DNA of 55,931 bases from Rhizobium phaseoli (GTDB lineage Bacteria; Pseudomonadota; Alphaproteobacteria; Rhizobiales; Rhizobiaceae): contig NZ_WUFT01000028.1 of NCBI RefSeq assembly GCF_010668805.1, positions 1-55,931 on the forward strand, in the 5' to 3' direction. Positions 1 to 8,059 of the stretch are shown here, one piece after another (the stretch's first letter is position 1; the number at the start of each line of letters is the position of its first letter). The translations under genes were made by a program, and so were the position numbers. Under the pieces are notes generated by a model, which worked only from the letters and a program-made list of their open reading frames with translations, did no database searches and was not told where the DNA came from.

Positions 1-148
1 TGACGCGCATGAAGAACTTGCCGGTATCGAGATCGTCGAACTGCGAGCTGTCGATGATGTTGCAGCCCTTGTCGGCCAGATAACTCGAAATCGCCGCCAC
101 GATGCCGCGCGTCGACTTGCAGGATACGGTGAGTACGACGTTTTTCAT
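1..148 (-). CDS. purU: Formyltetrahydrofolate deformylase PurU, N-terminal part
   Basis: Only the first 49 codons lie in the window; the gene runs off the left edge. The visible protein starts MKNVVLTVSCKSTRGIVAAI and continues with SSYLADKGCNIIDSSQFDD, the N-terminal ACT-type regulatory region of PurU, which hydrolyses 10-formyl-THF to THF and formate. It follows the glnT/gmaS gene on the same strand after about 97 bases. In methylamine-using bacteria the C1 unit released by N-methylglutamate dehydrogenase is loaded on folate, so PurU fits the pathway as the formate-releasing exit. The catalytic C-terminal domain is outside the window and cannot be checked. Confidence 0.9.
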   Translation of the reverse strand, partial: MKNVVLTVSCKSTRGIVAAISSYLADKGCNIIDSSQFDDLDTGKFFMRV

Positions 149-245
149 GCTGTCTTTTCCTTCACGAGATCAAGTGCCGAGGATGCGATCACGCCGAGCT
201 TGTCAGCCCGGCGTGTCGGCGGTCTCGAAGACATCCGTCGGCCGC

Positions 246-1553
246 TCAGATGTCGAGCGTGCTGTCGCGTTCCCACTGGGTGAAATGCGAGCAGTAGGCA
301 TTCCATTCCCGATGCTTGAGCTTGAGATAGGCGGCGGAAAATTCCGCCCCCATCGCCTGCTTCAGGCCCTCGTCGGCATCATAGGCACGCAGCGCATCGA
401 GGAGGTTGAGCGGCAGGCGCGGGGCGTCCTTCACCAGATGCCCCTCGGCATACATGTCGATATCATAGTGGCGGCCGGGGTCTGCCTGGCTGCGGATGCC
501 GTTAAGGCCGGCGGCAATGATGATCGCCTGCAGCAGATAGGGATTGACCGCTCCATCAGGCAGGCGCAGTTCGAAACGTCCCGGTCCCGGCACGCGCACC
601 ATGTGAGTGCGGTTGTTGCCGGTCCAGGTCACGGTGTTCGGCGACCAGGTGGCGCCTGAGGTGGTGCGCGGCGCATTGATGCGCTTGTAGGAATTGACCG
701 TCGGATTGGTGACCGCGGCAAGCGCCGAGGCATGTTTCATGATGCCGCCGAGGAAGGTCTTGCCCTGAGCCGAGAGCCCAAAGGCCATTTCCTTGTCGGC
801 GAAAGCGTTGACCTTGCCATCGATGTCCCAAACCGAGATGTGGGCGTGGCAGCCGTTTCCGGTCAGGCCCATGAAGGGCTTCGGCATGAAGGTGGCGCGA
901 AGGCCATGCTTTTCGGCGACCGACTTGACCATGAACTTGAAGAAGGAGTGCTTGTCTGCGGTCTGAAGCACGTCGTCATATTCCCAGTTCATCTCGAACT
1001 GGCCGTTCGCATCCTCGTGGTCGTTCTGATAGGGCTTCCAGCCGAGCTCGAGCATGTAGTCGCAGATCTCGGCGATGACATCATAGCGACGCATCACGGC
1101 CTGCTGATCGTAGCAGGGTTTTTCGGCGGTATCGAACTGGTCCGAAATCACCGAACCATCCGCAGAGATCAGAAAGAACTCGGGCTCCACGCCGGTCTTA
1201 ACCCGCAGCCCTTCTTTCGCAGCCTCAGCAACCAGCTTTTTCAGCAGCACACGTGGCGCCTGTTCGACGGGCTGATCGTCCATGACGCAGTCGGCTGCGA
1301 CCCATGCGACGTCTTTCTTCCATGGGAGCTGGATGACCGAGGACGCATCGGGAACCGCGAACAGGTCGGGATGGGCCGGCGTCAGATCGAGCCAGGTTGC
1401 AAAACCCGCAAAGCCCGCGCCGTCTTTCTGCATATCGGCAATGGCTTGCGCCGGGACCAGCTTGGCGCGTTGGGCGCCGAACAGGTCCGTGTAGCTGATC
1501 ATGAAATATTTGATGCCTTTTTCGGAGGCGTATTGCGAGAGATCCAGTGTCAC
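246..1553 (-). CDS. glnT: Type III glutamine synthetase GlnT / gamma-glutamylmethylamide synthetase (GmaS-like)
   Basis: 435 residues from a GTG start. The protein is a complete glutamine synthetase-fold ligase: the acidic catalytic start is seen in GVEPEFFLIS, the metal-binding block in NGQFEMNWEYDD, and the ATP/phosphate region in KPFMGLTGNGCHAHISVW and YKRINAPRTTSGATWSPN. Rhizobial homologues are called GlnT. The closely related GmaS of methylotrophs joins methylamine to glutamate using ATP. Because the gene sits directly downstream of glxBCD and opposite four sarcosine oxidase-like genes, the GmaS role (gamma-glutamylmethylamide formation) is the better reading, but sequence alone does not separate ammonia from methylamine as substrate. 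The 80-base gap from glxD suggests cotranscription. Confidence 0.88.
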   Translation of the reverse strand: MTLDLSQYASEKGIKYFMISYTDLFGAQRAKLVPAQAIADMQKDGAGFAGFATWLDLTPAHPDLFAVPDASSVIQLPWKKDVAWVAADCVMDDQPVEQAPRVLLKKLVAEAAKEGLRVKTGVEPEFFLISADGSVISDQFDTAEKPCYDQQAVMRRYDVIAEICDYMLELGWKPYQNDHEDANGQFEMNWEYDDVLQTADKHSFFKFMVKSVAEKHGLRATFMPKPFMGLTGNGCHAHISVWDIDGKVNAFADKEMAFGLSAQGKTFLGGIMKHASALAAVTNPTVNSYKRINAPRTTSGATWSPNTVTWTGNNRTHMVRVPGPGRFELRLPDGAVNPYLLQAIIIAAGLNGIRSQADPGRHYDIDMYAEGHLVKDAPRLPLNLLDALRAYDADEGLKQAMGAEFSAAYLKLKHREWNAYCSHFTQWERDSTLDI

Positions 1554-1633
1554 TTTTGTCCCCTTGTATTGATCTCAGACACTTGATGATGAAGCCGGCC
1601 GCATCCTCCCAAACGCGCCCGGCTGGTGTTTTC

Positions 1634-2962
1634 TTAAAAACCGGTCTTGCCGGGGATCCAGTTGGTGCCGGCGAGCGGCACTTGCGCCATGGCCGATGCC
1701 TCGATCGTCAATGCAACGAGGTCTTCCGGCTCGAGGTTATGGAGGTGGTTCTTGCCGCAGGCACGCGCGATCGTCTGCGCCTCGAGCGTCATGACCTTGA
1801 GGTAGTTGGCAAGGCGGCGACCGGCCGCAATCGGGTCGAGGCGCTTTGCGAGCTCCGGATCCTGGGTGGTGATGCCGGCCGGATCCTTGCCTTCATGCCA
1901 GTCGTCATAGGCGCCGGCGGTCGTGCCGAGCTTTTGATATTCTTCTTCCCAGTGCGGATCGTTATCGCCGATGGCGACGAGTGCCGCCGTGCCGATCGCG
2001 ACCGCGTCGGCGCCGAGCGCCAGCGCCTTGGCGACGTCGGCGCCCGAGCGGATGCCGCCCGAAACGATCAGCTGCACCTTCCGATGCATGCCGAGATCCT
2101 GCAACGCCTGGACCGCCGGACGAATGCAGGCGAGTGTCGGCATGCCGACATTCTCGATGAAGACATCCTGCGTTGCCGCCGTGCCGCCCTGCATGCCGTC
2201 GAGCACGACGACGTCGGCGCCGGCCTTCACGGCAAGAGCGGTGTCGTAATAGGGACGCGCGCCACCGACCTTGACGTAGATCGGCTTTTCCCAATCGGTG
2301 ATTTCGCGCAGCTCCATGATCTTGATTTCCAGATCATCGGGGCCGGTCCAGTCCGGATGGCGGCAGGCCGAGCGCTGGTCGATGCCCTTTGGCAGGTTGC
2401 GCATATTGGCAACGCGGTCGGAGATCTTCTGGCCGAGCAGCATGCCGCCGCCGCCGGGCTTGGCGCCTTGGCCAACCACGACTTCGATGGCATCGGCGCG
2501 GCGCAGGTCCTTCGGATTCATGCCGTAGCGGGAGGGCAGGTATTGGTAGACCAGCGTTTGCGAATGGCCGCGTTCCTCATCGGTCATGCCGCCGTCGCCT
2601 GTCGTGGTCGAGGTGCCGGCGATGGTCGCACCGCGGCCGAGCGCCTCCTTGGCGTTGCCGGACAGCGCGCCGAAGCTCATGCCGGCAATGGTGATCGGCG
2701 TCTTGAGCGTGATCGGCTTCTTGGCGAAACGTGAGCCGAGCACGACTGTCGTGTCGCACTTTTCCCGATAACCTTCGAGCGGGTAGCGCGAGATCGAGGC
2801 GCCGAGAAACAGCAGATCGTCGAAATGCGGAACCTTGCGCTTGGTGCCGGCGCCGCGGATGTCATAGATACCAGTCGCCGCCGCGCGGCGGATTTCGGCA
2901 AGCGTATAGTCATCGAAGGTCGCGGACTTGCGTGGCGGGGTATAAGGATTGTGATAGCTCAT
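1634..2962 (-). CDS. glxD: Glutamate synthase FMN-domain protein GlxD / N-methylglutamate synthase subunit MgsC
   Basis: 442 residues. The body matches the FMN-binding alpha-subunit domain of glutamate synthase: TPITIAGMSFGALSGNAKEA, the GGMTDEER loop, the glycine-rich GQGAKPGGGGML segment, and the C-terminal GGIRSGADVAKALALGADAV phosphate-binding barrel motif. In the N-methylglutamate pathway MgsC is the synthase core that turns gamma-glutamylmethylamide into N-methylglutamate. Rhizobial literature names the gene glxD. It ends 80 bases before glnT and starts 14 bases after glxC on the same strand, so glxB-glxC-glxD-glnT read as one operon. Confidence 0.9.
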   Translation of the reverse strand: MSYHNPYTPPRKSATFDDYTLAEIRRAAATGIYDIRGAGTKRKVPHFDDLLFLGASISRYPLEGYREKCDTTVVLGSRFAKKPITLKTPITIAGMSFGALSGNAKEALGRGATIAGTSTTTGDGGMTDEERGHSQTLVYQYLPSRYGMNPKDLRRADAIEVVVGQGAKPGGGGMLLGQKISDRVANMRNLPKGIDQRSACRHPDWTGPDDLEIKIMELREITDWEKPIYVKVGGARPYYDTALAVKAGADVVVLDGMQGGTAATQDVFIENVGMPTLACIRPAVQALQDLGMHRKVQLIVSGGIRSGADVAKALALGADAVAIGTAALVAIGDNDPHWEEEYQKLGTTAGAYDDWHEGKDPAGITTQDPELAKRLDPIAAGRRLANYLKVMTLEAQTIARACGKNHLHNLEPEDLVALTIEASAMAQVPLAGTNWIPGKTGF

Positions 2963-2976
2963 GGGGGTCCCTCGCC

Positions 2977-3663
2977 TCAGTACGCGTCGGCGTTGTCGAT
3001 GTTGAAATTGTAGAGCTTGCGAGCCGAGCCGTAGCGCTTGAACTCTTCGGGCCTGACGTCCGTCACGCCTGCTTTGTCGAGCAGCTCGGCAAGCTTTTCC
3101 AGATGCTCCGGCCGCATCTCTTTCTCGATGCAGTCGGATCCCAGGCTCTTGACCTCGCCGCGGACAAAAAGCTTGGCTTCGTAGAGCGAATCCCCCAGCG
3201 CTTCGCCGGCGTCGCCGAGCACGACGAGATGGCCGGACTGGCCCATGAAGGCCGACATGTGGCCGATGCTGCCATGAACGACGATGTCGATGCCCTTCAT
3301 CGAAATGCCGCAGCGCGACGCTGCATTGCCCTTGATGACGAGCAGGCCGCCGCGGCCGGTGGCGCCGGCATACTGGCTGGCGTCGCCCTCGATGACGACA
3401 GTGCCCGACATCATGTTTTCGGCAACGCCCGGACCGGCCGAACCGTGGACCGTGACCCTGCCGCCGTCATTCATGCCGGCGCAGTAATAACCGACCGATC
3501 CTTTGACAGCGACCGTGACGGGGCTGTCGATACCGACGGCAACGGAATGGCTGCCGCGCGGGTTGATGACCTCGAATTCAGTGTCGTTGGCACCTTTGGA
3601 AAGGGCGTGCAGCGCGCTGTTCAGTTCGCGAAGAGGGGTGTTGGAAAGATCGAATGTCGGCAT
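2977..3663 (-). CDS. glxC: GXGXG-domain protein GlxC / N-methylglutamate synthase subunit MgsB
   Basis: 228 residues starting MPTFDLSNTPLRELN. I chose this ATG because the open frame further upstream encodes low-complexity residues and overlaps glxB. The protein is a repeated right-handed beta-helix of the GltB C-terminal (GXGXG) type, for example GSVGYYCAGMNDGGRVTVHG, GDASQYAGATGRGGLLVIKG and GSIGHMSAFMGQSGHLVVLG. In glutamate synthases this domain is structural and holds the ammonia tunnel; here it is a separate subunit between GlxB and GlxD. The 55-base gap to glxB and 14-base gap to glxD support one operon. Confidence 0.9.
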   Translation of the reverse strand: MPTFDLSNTPLRELNSALHALSKGANDTEFEVINPRGSHSVAVGIDSPVTVAVKGSVGYYCAGMNDGGRVTVHGSAGPGVAENMMSGTVVIEGDASQYAGATGRGGLLVIKGNAASRCGISMKGIDIVVHGSIGHMSAFMGQSGHLVVLGDAGEALGDSLYEAKLFVRGEVKSLGSDCIEKEMRPEHLEKLAELLDKAGVTDVRPEEFKRYGSARKLYNFNIDNADAY

Positions 3664-3718
3664 TGCATCCTCGTTGGTCCGGGAGACGGTCTGACCCGCT
3701 CCTGCATTCAGGCGCCCC

Positions 3719-4624
3719 TCAGGCGGCCTTGTCGTGATCCCAGAAGTAAACGGTGGCCGGCTCCGGCTCCCAGACACGGGCGTTCTCGATGCCGGGAAGG
3801 TTGACCAGCGCGCGGTATTCCGAGCCGAAGGCGACATATTGGTCGGTCTCGGCCATGACGGCGGGCTTGCAGGCGATCGGGTCGCGCACCACCCCGAAGC
3901 CGGACTTGGTGCCGACGACGAAGGTGAAGAAACCGTCGAGATCGTCGAGCGCCCCGGTCAGGGCCTCACCGAGATCCTTGCCCTTGGCCATTTCGGCCGT
4001 CAGATAGGCGGCGGCGACTTCGGAATCGTTCTGCGTCTCGAAGGTCATGCCTTCGCGAACCAGTTCGCGGCGCAGGTTGTTGTGGTTGGACAGCGAGCCG
4101 TTGTGCACCAGGCACTGGTCGGCGCCGGTCGAGAACGGATGAGCGCCGAGCGTGGTGACCGCGGATTCCGTCGCCATGCGGGTATGGCCGATGCCGTGGC
4201 TGCCGCTCATGGCGCGGACATCGAACCGCTTCACGACGTCTTTCGGAAGACCGATTTCCTTGTAAATTTCGACGCTTTCGCCCGATCCCATCAGGCGGAC
4301 CGTCGGACGGATCTCTTCGAGCGCCTTGCGCACGGTTCCAAGCTTGGAGGCATCCAGCTCGATGACCGCATGCGTGCTCTTGATCGACACCTCGGCTCTG
4401 ATGCCGGCCTTCGCAAGATCACCGGCGAGGCCTTCGAAGTCCACGCTGGGGTTGGCGGACTGGATGGTAATCTTCGCTTTTCCCTCGGTGGAGCCGCCAT
4501 AGATTGCGATTCCGGCTGAGTCCGGTCCGCGATCCGTCATGGTGATCAGCATATCCGAGAGCAGATTTCCCAGCTGAGGTTCAAGGCTCTTGTCCTTGAG
4601 GAACAATCCAACAATGCCGCACAT
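3719..4624 (-). CDS. glxB: Class II glutamine amidotransferase GlxB / N-methylglutamate synthase subunit MgsA
   Basis: 301 residues. The protein begins MCGIVGLF, so Cys2 would be the exposed N-terminal nucleophile of a class II (Ntn) amidotransferase after removal of Met1. The RGPDSAG motif, GIGHTRMATESAV and LVHNGSLSNHNNLRREL are all present. In a normal glutamate synthase this domain releases ammonia from glutamine; in MgsA it is expected to act on gamma-glutamylmethylamide and release methylamine for the GlxC/GlxD partners. It is the first structural gene of the leftward operon, with the XRE-cupin regulator 89 bases upstream on the same strand. Confidence 0.9.
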   Translation of the reverse strand: MCGIVGLFLKDKSLEPQLGNLLSDMLITMTDRGPDSAGIAIYGGSTEGKAKITIQSANPSVDFEGLAGDLAKAGIRAEVSIKSTHAVIELDASKLGTVRKALEEIRPTVRLMGSGESVEIYKEIGLPKDVVKRFDVRAMSGSHGIGHTRMATESAVTTLGAHPFSTGADQCLVHNGSLSNHNNLRRELVREGMTFETQNDSEVAAAYLTAEMAKGKDLGEALTGALDDLDGFFTFVVGTKSGFGVVRDPIACKPAVMAETDQYVAFGSEYRALVNLPGIENARVWEPEPATVYFWDHDKAA

Positions 4625-4713
4625 AGCGTGTGCCTCCGTTCATGGTGAGAAAGGACTAGCAGGACTATTTCAGGACTTCAACTAGGAAGAATAAATTTTT
4701 CTTTTAAGGCAAG

Positions 4714-5397
4714 TCAGCTTCTGGAGTTCTGCTGGGGATAGCTGATGATCGAGAGGTATTTGCTCGGCAGTTCCACCAGCTGCTCCGGCCCATGCGGCGC
4801 ATCGGCATCGAAGAACAGGCTGTCGCCCGGCTGCATCTGGAAAAGCTGATCGCCATGGCGGTAGATAACCTCGCCTTCGAGCATGTAGAGAAATTCCATG
4901 CCCTCGTGCTGAAAGGTCGGGAAGGTGTCGGAATCGGCGGTCAGCGTGATGAGATAGGGTTCGACGATGACGCCGCTGGTATTATTGTCGATATGGCCGA
5001 GCAGATTATATTGATGGCCGGCGCGCGTGCCGCGCCGTTCGAGTTCGATGCCCTGCCCCGCCTTGACGAAGACGGCATTACGCGGTTCCTCAAAGCGGCG
5101 GAAAAAGGCGGTCATCGGCACGCCGAGCGCCCGCGACAGCGATTGCAGCGTCGTCAGCGACGGGGAGATGTTGCCGTTCTCGATCTTCGACAGCATGCCG
5201 AGCGAAATGCCGGTCGCGGCCGCCAGATCGGTGACCGTGATGCCGAGTTTCTTGCGGTAGGCGCGCACCTCATGGCCGATCGCCATTTCGAGGTTGTTTT
5301 CCTTCGGCTCGCGAACAGCGTGCGGATCCTGGGAAAAGGCAGCGCGTTCGCTATGCGCCTGTTCCAGTTGCTTCGCCGCTTCAAGCTTGGGTTTCAT
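4714..5397 (-). CDS. XRE-family regulator with C-terminal cupin domain
   Basis: 227 residues: a helix-turn-helix of the Xre/Cro type at about residues 42-98 (GISLGMLSKIENGNISPSL) and a small-molecule-sensing cupin at about 155-222 (HEGMEFLYMLEGEVIYRHGD, then a GDSLFFDADAPHG turn). The first 35 residues are a charged extension. Proteins of this layout often control amine and amino-acid use. Its place between glxA and glxB makes it a likely regulator of this methylamine or N-methylglutamate locus. The ligand is unknown; gamma-glutamylmethylamide, methylamine or glutamate would be logical candidates but nothing in the sequence decides. Confidence 0.85.
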   Translation of the reverse strand: MKPKLEAAKQLEQAHSERAAFSQDPHAVREPKENNLEMAIGHEVRAYRKKLGITVTDLAAATGISLGMLSKIENGNISPSLTTLQSLSRALGVPMTAFFRRFEEPRNAVFVKAGQGIELERRGTRAGHQYNLLGHIDNNTSGVIVEPYLITLTADSDTFPTFQHEGMEFLYMLEGEVIYRHGDQLFQMQPGDSLFFDADAPHGPEQLVELPSKYLSIISYPQQNSRS

Positions 5398-5467
5398 GCT
5401 GCCGCCTTCGCGTTGTTCAGAGGCAACCCTATCGCCCTAGTGAAATTTTCTCAACCGTGAAGAAAAC

Positions 5468-6427
5468 CTATTCCCGCCGCGCCTCGCGCGGAGCGATGCC
5501 GTAGACGGCGCGGAACATCCGGGAAAAGTGGCTGAGACTGGAAAAGCCGGTGGCAACGGCGATCTCCGAGACGGAAAGCGGGCTCTGCTTCAGCAGGCGA
5601 TGGGCATGCTGCAGCCTGATCCTGTGGTACTGATCGAGGAAGCTGGTCTTAAGATGGGCGGAAAAGAGCCGGTCGAGATGGCGGACGGTGACGCCGGCGA
5701 TGCGCGCCATGGCGGCGCGGTCGAGCGGCATTTCGATCGTCTCCTCCATCCGTTCGAGAACGCTGAGCAGCCCTGGATGGTGGACGCCATAGCGCTCGGC
5801 GAGCGAGGCGCGCTGGGGGGCGGCGGGCGCGTTGACCTCTGTGTGAAGATACCAGTCGCTGACGCGGCGGGCAAAATCCGGTCCCATGCGCTCGGCGATC
5901 AGCACATGCATCATGTCGAGCGGCGCGATGCCGCCGCCGCAGGTGATCCGGTTACCGTCGATCATGAAGCGCGCCTGGCGTGGCGACAGATCGGGAAAAG
6001 CCTCGAGAAGGGCGGCCGCATGTTCCCAGTGGATGGTAAAATCGCGGCCGGCCAGCAGTCCGGCCGCGGCCATCAGATAGGGGCCGCCCGAAATGCCGCC
6101 GATCCTCACACCCTCGCGCGCCAGCTGCCGCAGACAGGCAAGCACGCCGGGATAACGCCAGTCGCGCGGCAAGCCGCCGGCGCAGACGAAGGCCGTGCCG
6201 AGGCCGGAACCCCTGGCCGGAAGCGGTTCGGCGGGCACGCTTACGCCCGAAGAGGAGCGCGCCGGCTCCCCGTCCGGCGAAAAGATCGACAGGTGATAGA
6301 TTTCGCGCCCGGCCAGGAGGTTTGCCGCCCTGAGCGGTTCGCTCGCCGAGGCATAGGACATCAGCGCAAATCCCGGGATCAGGATGAAGCCGATTTCCTG
6401 AACATTTCGGTTATCGGATGAGGACAT
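5468..6427 (-). CDS. glxA: GlxA-family transcriptional regulator (DJ-1/PfpI plus AraC domains)
   Basis: 319 residues. The N-terminal half is a DJ-1/PfpI-like glutamine amidotransferase-type sensor (EIGFILIPGFALMSYASASE, GGISGGPYLMAAAGLLAGRD). The C-terminal hundred residues form two AraC helix-turn-helix motifs (MARIAGVTVRHLDRLF and VSEIAVATGFSSLSHFSRMF). Rhizobial GlxA is the namesake of this family. Its start lies 87 bases from the divergent mgdA-like gene, so it is well placed to control both arms from the shared region 6428-6514. The DJ-1 half probably binds a ligand rather than acting as an enzyme. Confidence 0.9.
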   Translation of the reverse strand: MSSSDNRNVQEIGFILIPGFALMSYASASEPLRAANLLAGREIYHLSIFSPDGEPARSSSGVSVPAEPLPARGSGLGTAFVCAGGLPRDWRYPGVLACLRQLAREGVRIGGISGGPYLMAAAGLLAGRDFTIHWEHAAALLEAFPDLSPRQARFMIDGNRITCGGGIAPLDMMHVLIAERMGPDFARRVSDWYLHTEVNAPAAPQRASLAERYGVHHPGLLSVLERMEETIEMPLDRAAMARIAGVTVRHLDRLFSAHLKTSFLDQYHRIRLQHAHRLLKQSPLSVSEIAVATGFSSLSHFSRMFRAVYGIAPREARRE

Positions 6428-6514
6428 GTCTCTTTTCTAACCATTCATGTCCTAATTGCGCAAGTCGTGCGTCACCTTTCTGGCATCATGCGGTCGTTCC
6501 ATTCGGATTGACCC

Positions 6515-7765
6515 ATGCGCTATTCCGCTCTTTCGATCTTCTTAAACGGCCTTCGCGGCAATAAAAGCTGGGCGCCCGCCTGGCGCGATCCGGCGCCGAA
6601 GCCGCATTACGACGTCATCATCGTCGGCGGCGGCGGTCACGGCCTTGCCACCGCCTATTATCTCGCCAAGGAATTCGGCATCACCAATGTCGCCGTCCTT
6701 GAAAAGGGCTATCTCGGCTCCGGTAACATCGGCAGGAACACGACGATCATTCGCTCGAACTACCTGCTGCCCGGCAACAATCCCTTCTACGAACTGTCGA
6801 TGAAGCTTTGGGAAGGCTTGGAGCAGGACTTCAACTTCAACGCCATGGTCTCGCAGCGCGGCGTCCTCAACCTCTTCCATTCCGATGCGCAGCGCGACGC
6901 CTATACGCGCCGCGGCAACGCCATGCGGCTGCACGGCGTCGACGCCGAGCTTCTCGACCGGCAGGCGGTGCGCAAAAAACTGCCCTTCCTCGATTTCGAC
7001 AATGCCCGTTTCCCGGTGATGGGTGCTTTGTACCAACCGCGCGGCGGCACGGTGCGCCACGATGCGGTCGCCTGGGGTTATGCGCGCGGCGCCGACAGCC
7101 GTGGCGTCGACATCATCACCCAGTGCGAAGTAACCGGCATCCGCAGCGAAAACGGTAAGGTGACCGGCGTCGAGACCAGCCGGGGTTTCATCGGCTGCGG
7201 CAAGCTGGCGCTGGCAGCGGCCGGCAATTCCACTGTCGTTGCCGACATGGCCGGCCTTCGCCTGCCGATCGAAAGCCATGTGCTGCAGGCCTTCGTCTCC
7301 GAAGGGCTGAAACCCTTCATCGACAACGTCGTCACCTTCGGCGCCGGCCATTTCTACGTCTCCCAGTCGGACAAGGGCGGCCTCGTCTTCGGCGGTGATA
7401 TCGACGGTTATAATTCCTATGCCCAACGCGGCAATCTGGCCTCGGTCGAACATGTCGCCGAAGCCGGGCTGGCGATGATCCCGTCCCTGTCGCGGGTGCG
7501 TTACCTGCGCTCCTGGGGTGGGGTGATGGACATGAGCATGGACGGCTCGCCGATCATCGACCGCACCCATATAGACAATCTCTATCTCAATGCCGGCTGG
7601 TGTTACGGCGGCTTCAAGGCGACGCCCGCCTCCGGCTTCTGCTACGCCCATCTGATCGCCCGCAACTCGCCGCATCAGACGGCCAGCGCCTTCCGGCTCG
7701 ACCGGTTCGCCCGCGGCTATCCGATCGACGAAAAGGGCGTCGGCGCCCAGCCCAATCTGCACTGA
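6515..7765 (+). CDS. mgdA: Sarcosine oxidase beta-type subunit / N-methylglutamate dehydrogenase subunit MgdA
   Basis: 416 residues, the usual length of SoxB. A Rossmann FAD-binding motif VIIVGGGGHGLATAYYLAKE sits at residues 34-53 (glycines at 38-43), followed by LEKGYLGSGNIGRNTTIIRS, where covalent flavin attachment and amine oxidation are expected in heterotetrameric sarcosine oxidases. Near the C-terminus NAGWCYGGFKATPASG is the second FAD-contact region. It is first in a rightward four-gene operon in the order beta, delta, alpha, gamma, the same as mgdABCD. The linked GlnT/GlxBCD genes favour N-methylglutamate over sarcosine as substrate, but this is inference from context. Confidence 0.87.
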   Translation: MRYSALSIFLNGLRGNKSWAPAWRDPAPKPHYDVIIVGGGGHGLATAYYLAKEFGITNVAVLEKGYLGSGNIGRNTTIIRSNYLLPGNNPFYELSMKLWEGLEQDFNFNAMVSQRGVLNLFHSDAQRDAYTRRGNAMRLHGVDAELLDRQAVRKKLPFLDFDNARFPVMGALYQPRGGTVRHDAVAWGYARGADSRGVDIITQCEVTGIRSENGKVTGVETSRGFIGCGKLALAAAGNSTVVADMAGLRLPIESHVLQAFVSEGLKPFIDNVVTFGAGHFYVSQSDKGGLVFGGDIDGYNSYAQRGNLASVEHVAEAGLAMIPSLSRVRYLRSWGGVMDMSMDGSPIIDRTHIDNLYLNAGWCYGGFKATPASGFCYAHLIARNSPHQTASAFRLDRFARGYPIDEKGVGAQPNLH

Positions 7766-7777
7766 GGACATCTAACG

Positions 7778-8059
7778 ATGGCAAGCCTGATTTCATGTCC
7801 CCATTGCGGCGCCCGGCCCAAGGAGGAATTTTCGATCCGCGGCGATGCGGGCTTGGCTCGACCGGCGCCGGATGCCGGTGCGGAGGCCTGGTTCGACTAT
7901 GTCTATCTGCGCGACAATCCGCGTGGCAGCCACAGCGAATACTGGCACCATTCCTCCGGCTGCCGCCGCTGGTTGATCGTCGAACGTGATACCGTCACCC
8001 ATGTGGTTCATGGCGTCAGGGATGCCGCGCTTTCGAAGCTTGGCGGGGATCTGGCATGA
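7778..8059 (+). CDS. mgdB: Sarcosine oxidase delta-type subunit / N-methylglutamate dehydrogenase subunit MgdB
   Basis: 93 residues. The N-terminal CPHCG (Cys7, Cys10) and the later HHSSGC block (His57/58, Cys62) are the zinc site of the small delta subunit, which helps assemble the alpha-beta flavoenzyme and bury its substrate channel. It lies 12 bases after mgdA and its stop overlaps the start of mgdC by four bases (ATGA), so translation is probably coupled. Confidence 0.92.
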   Translation: MASLISCPHCGARPKEEFSIRGDAGLARPAPDAGAEAWFDYVYLRDNPRGSHSEYWHHSSGCRRWLIVERDTVTHVVHGVRDAALSKLGGDLA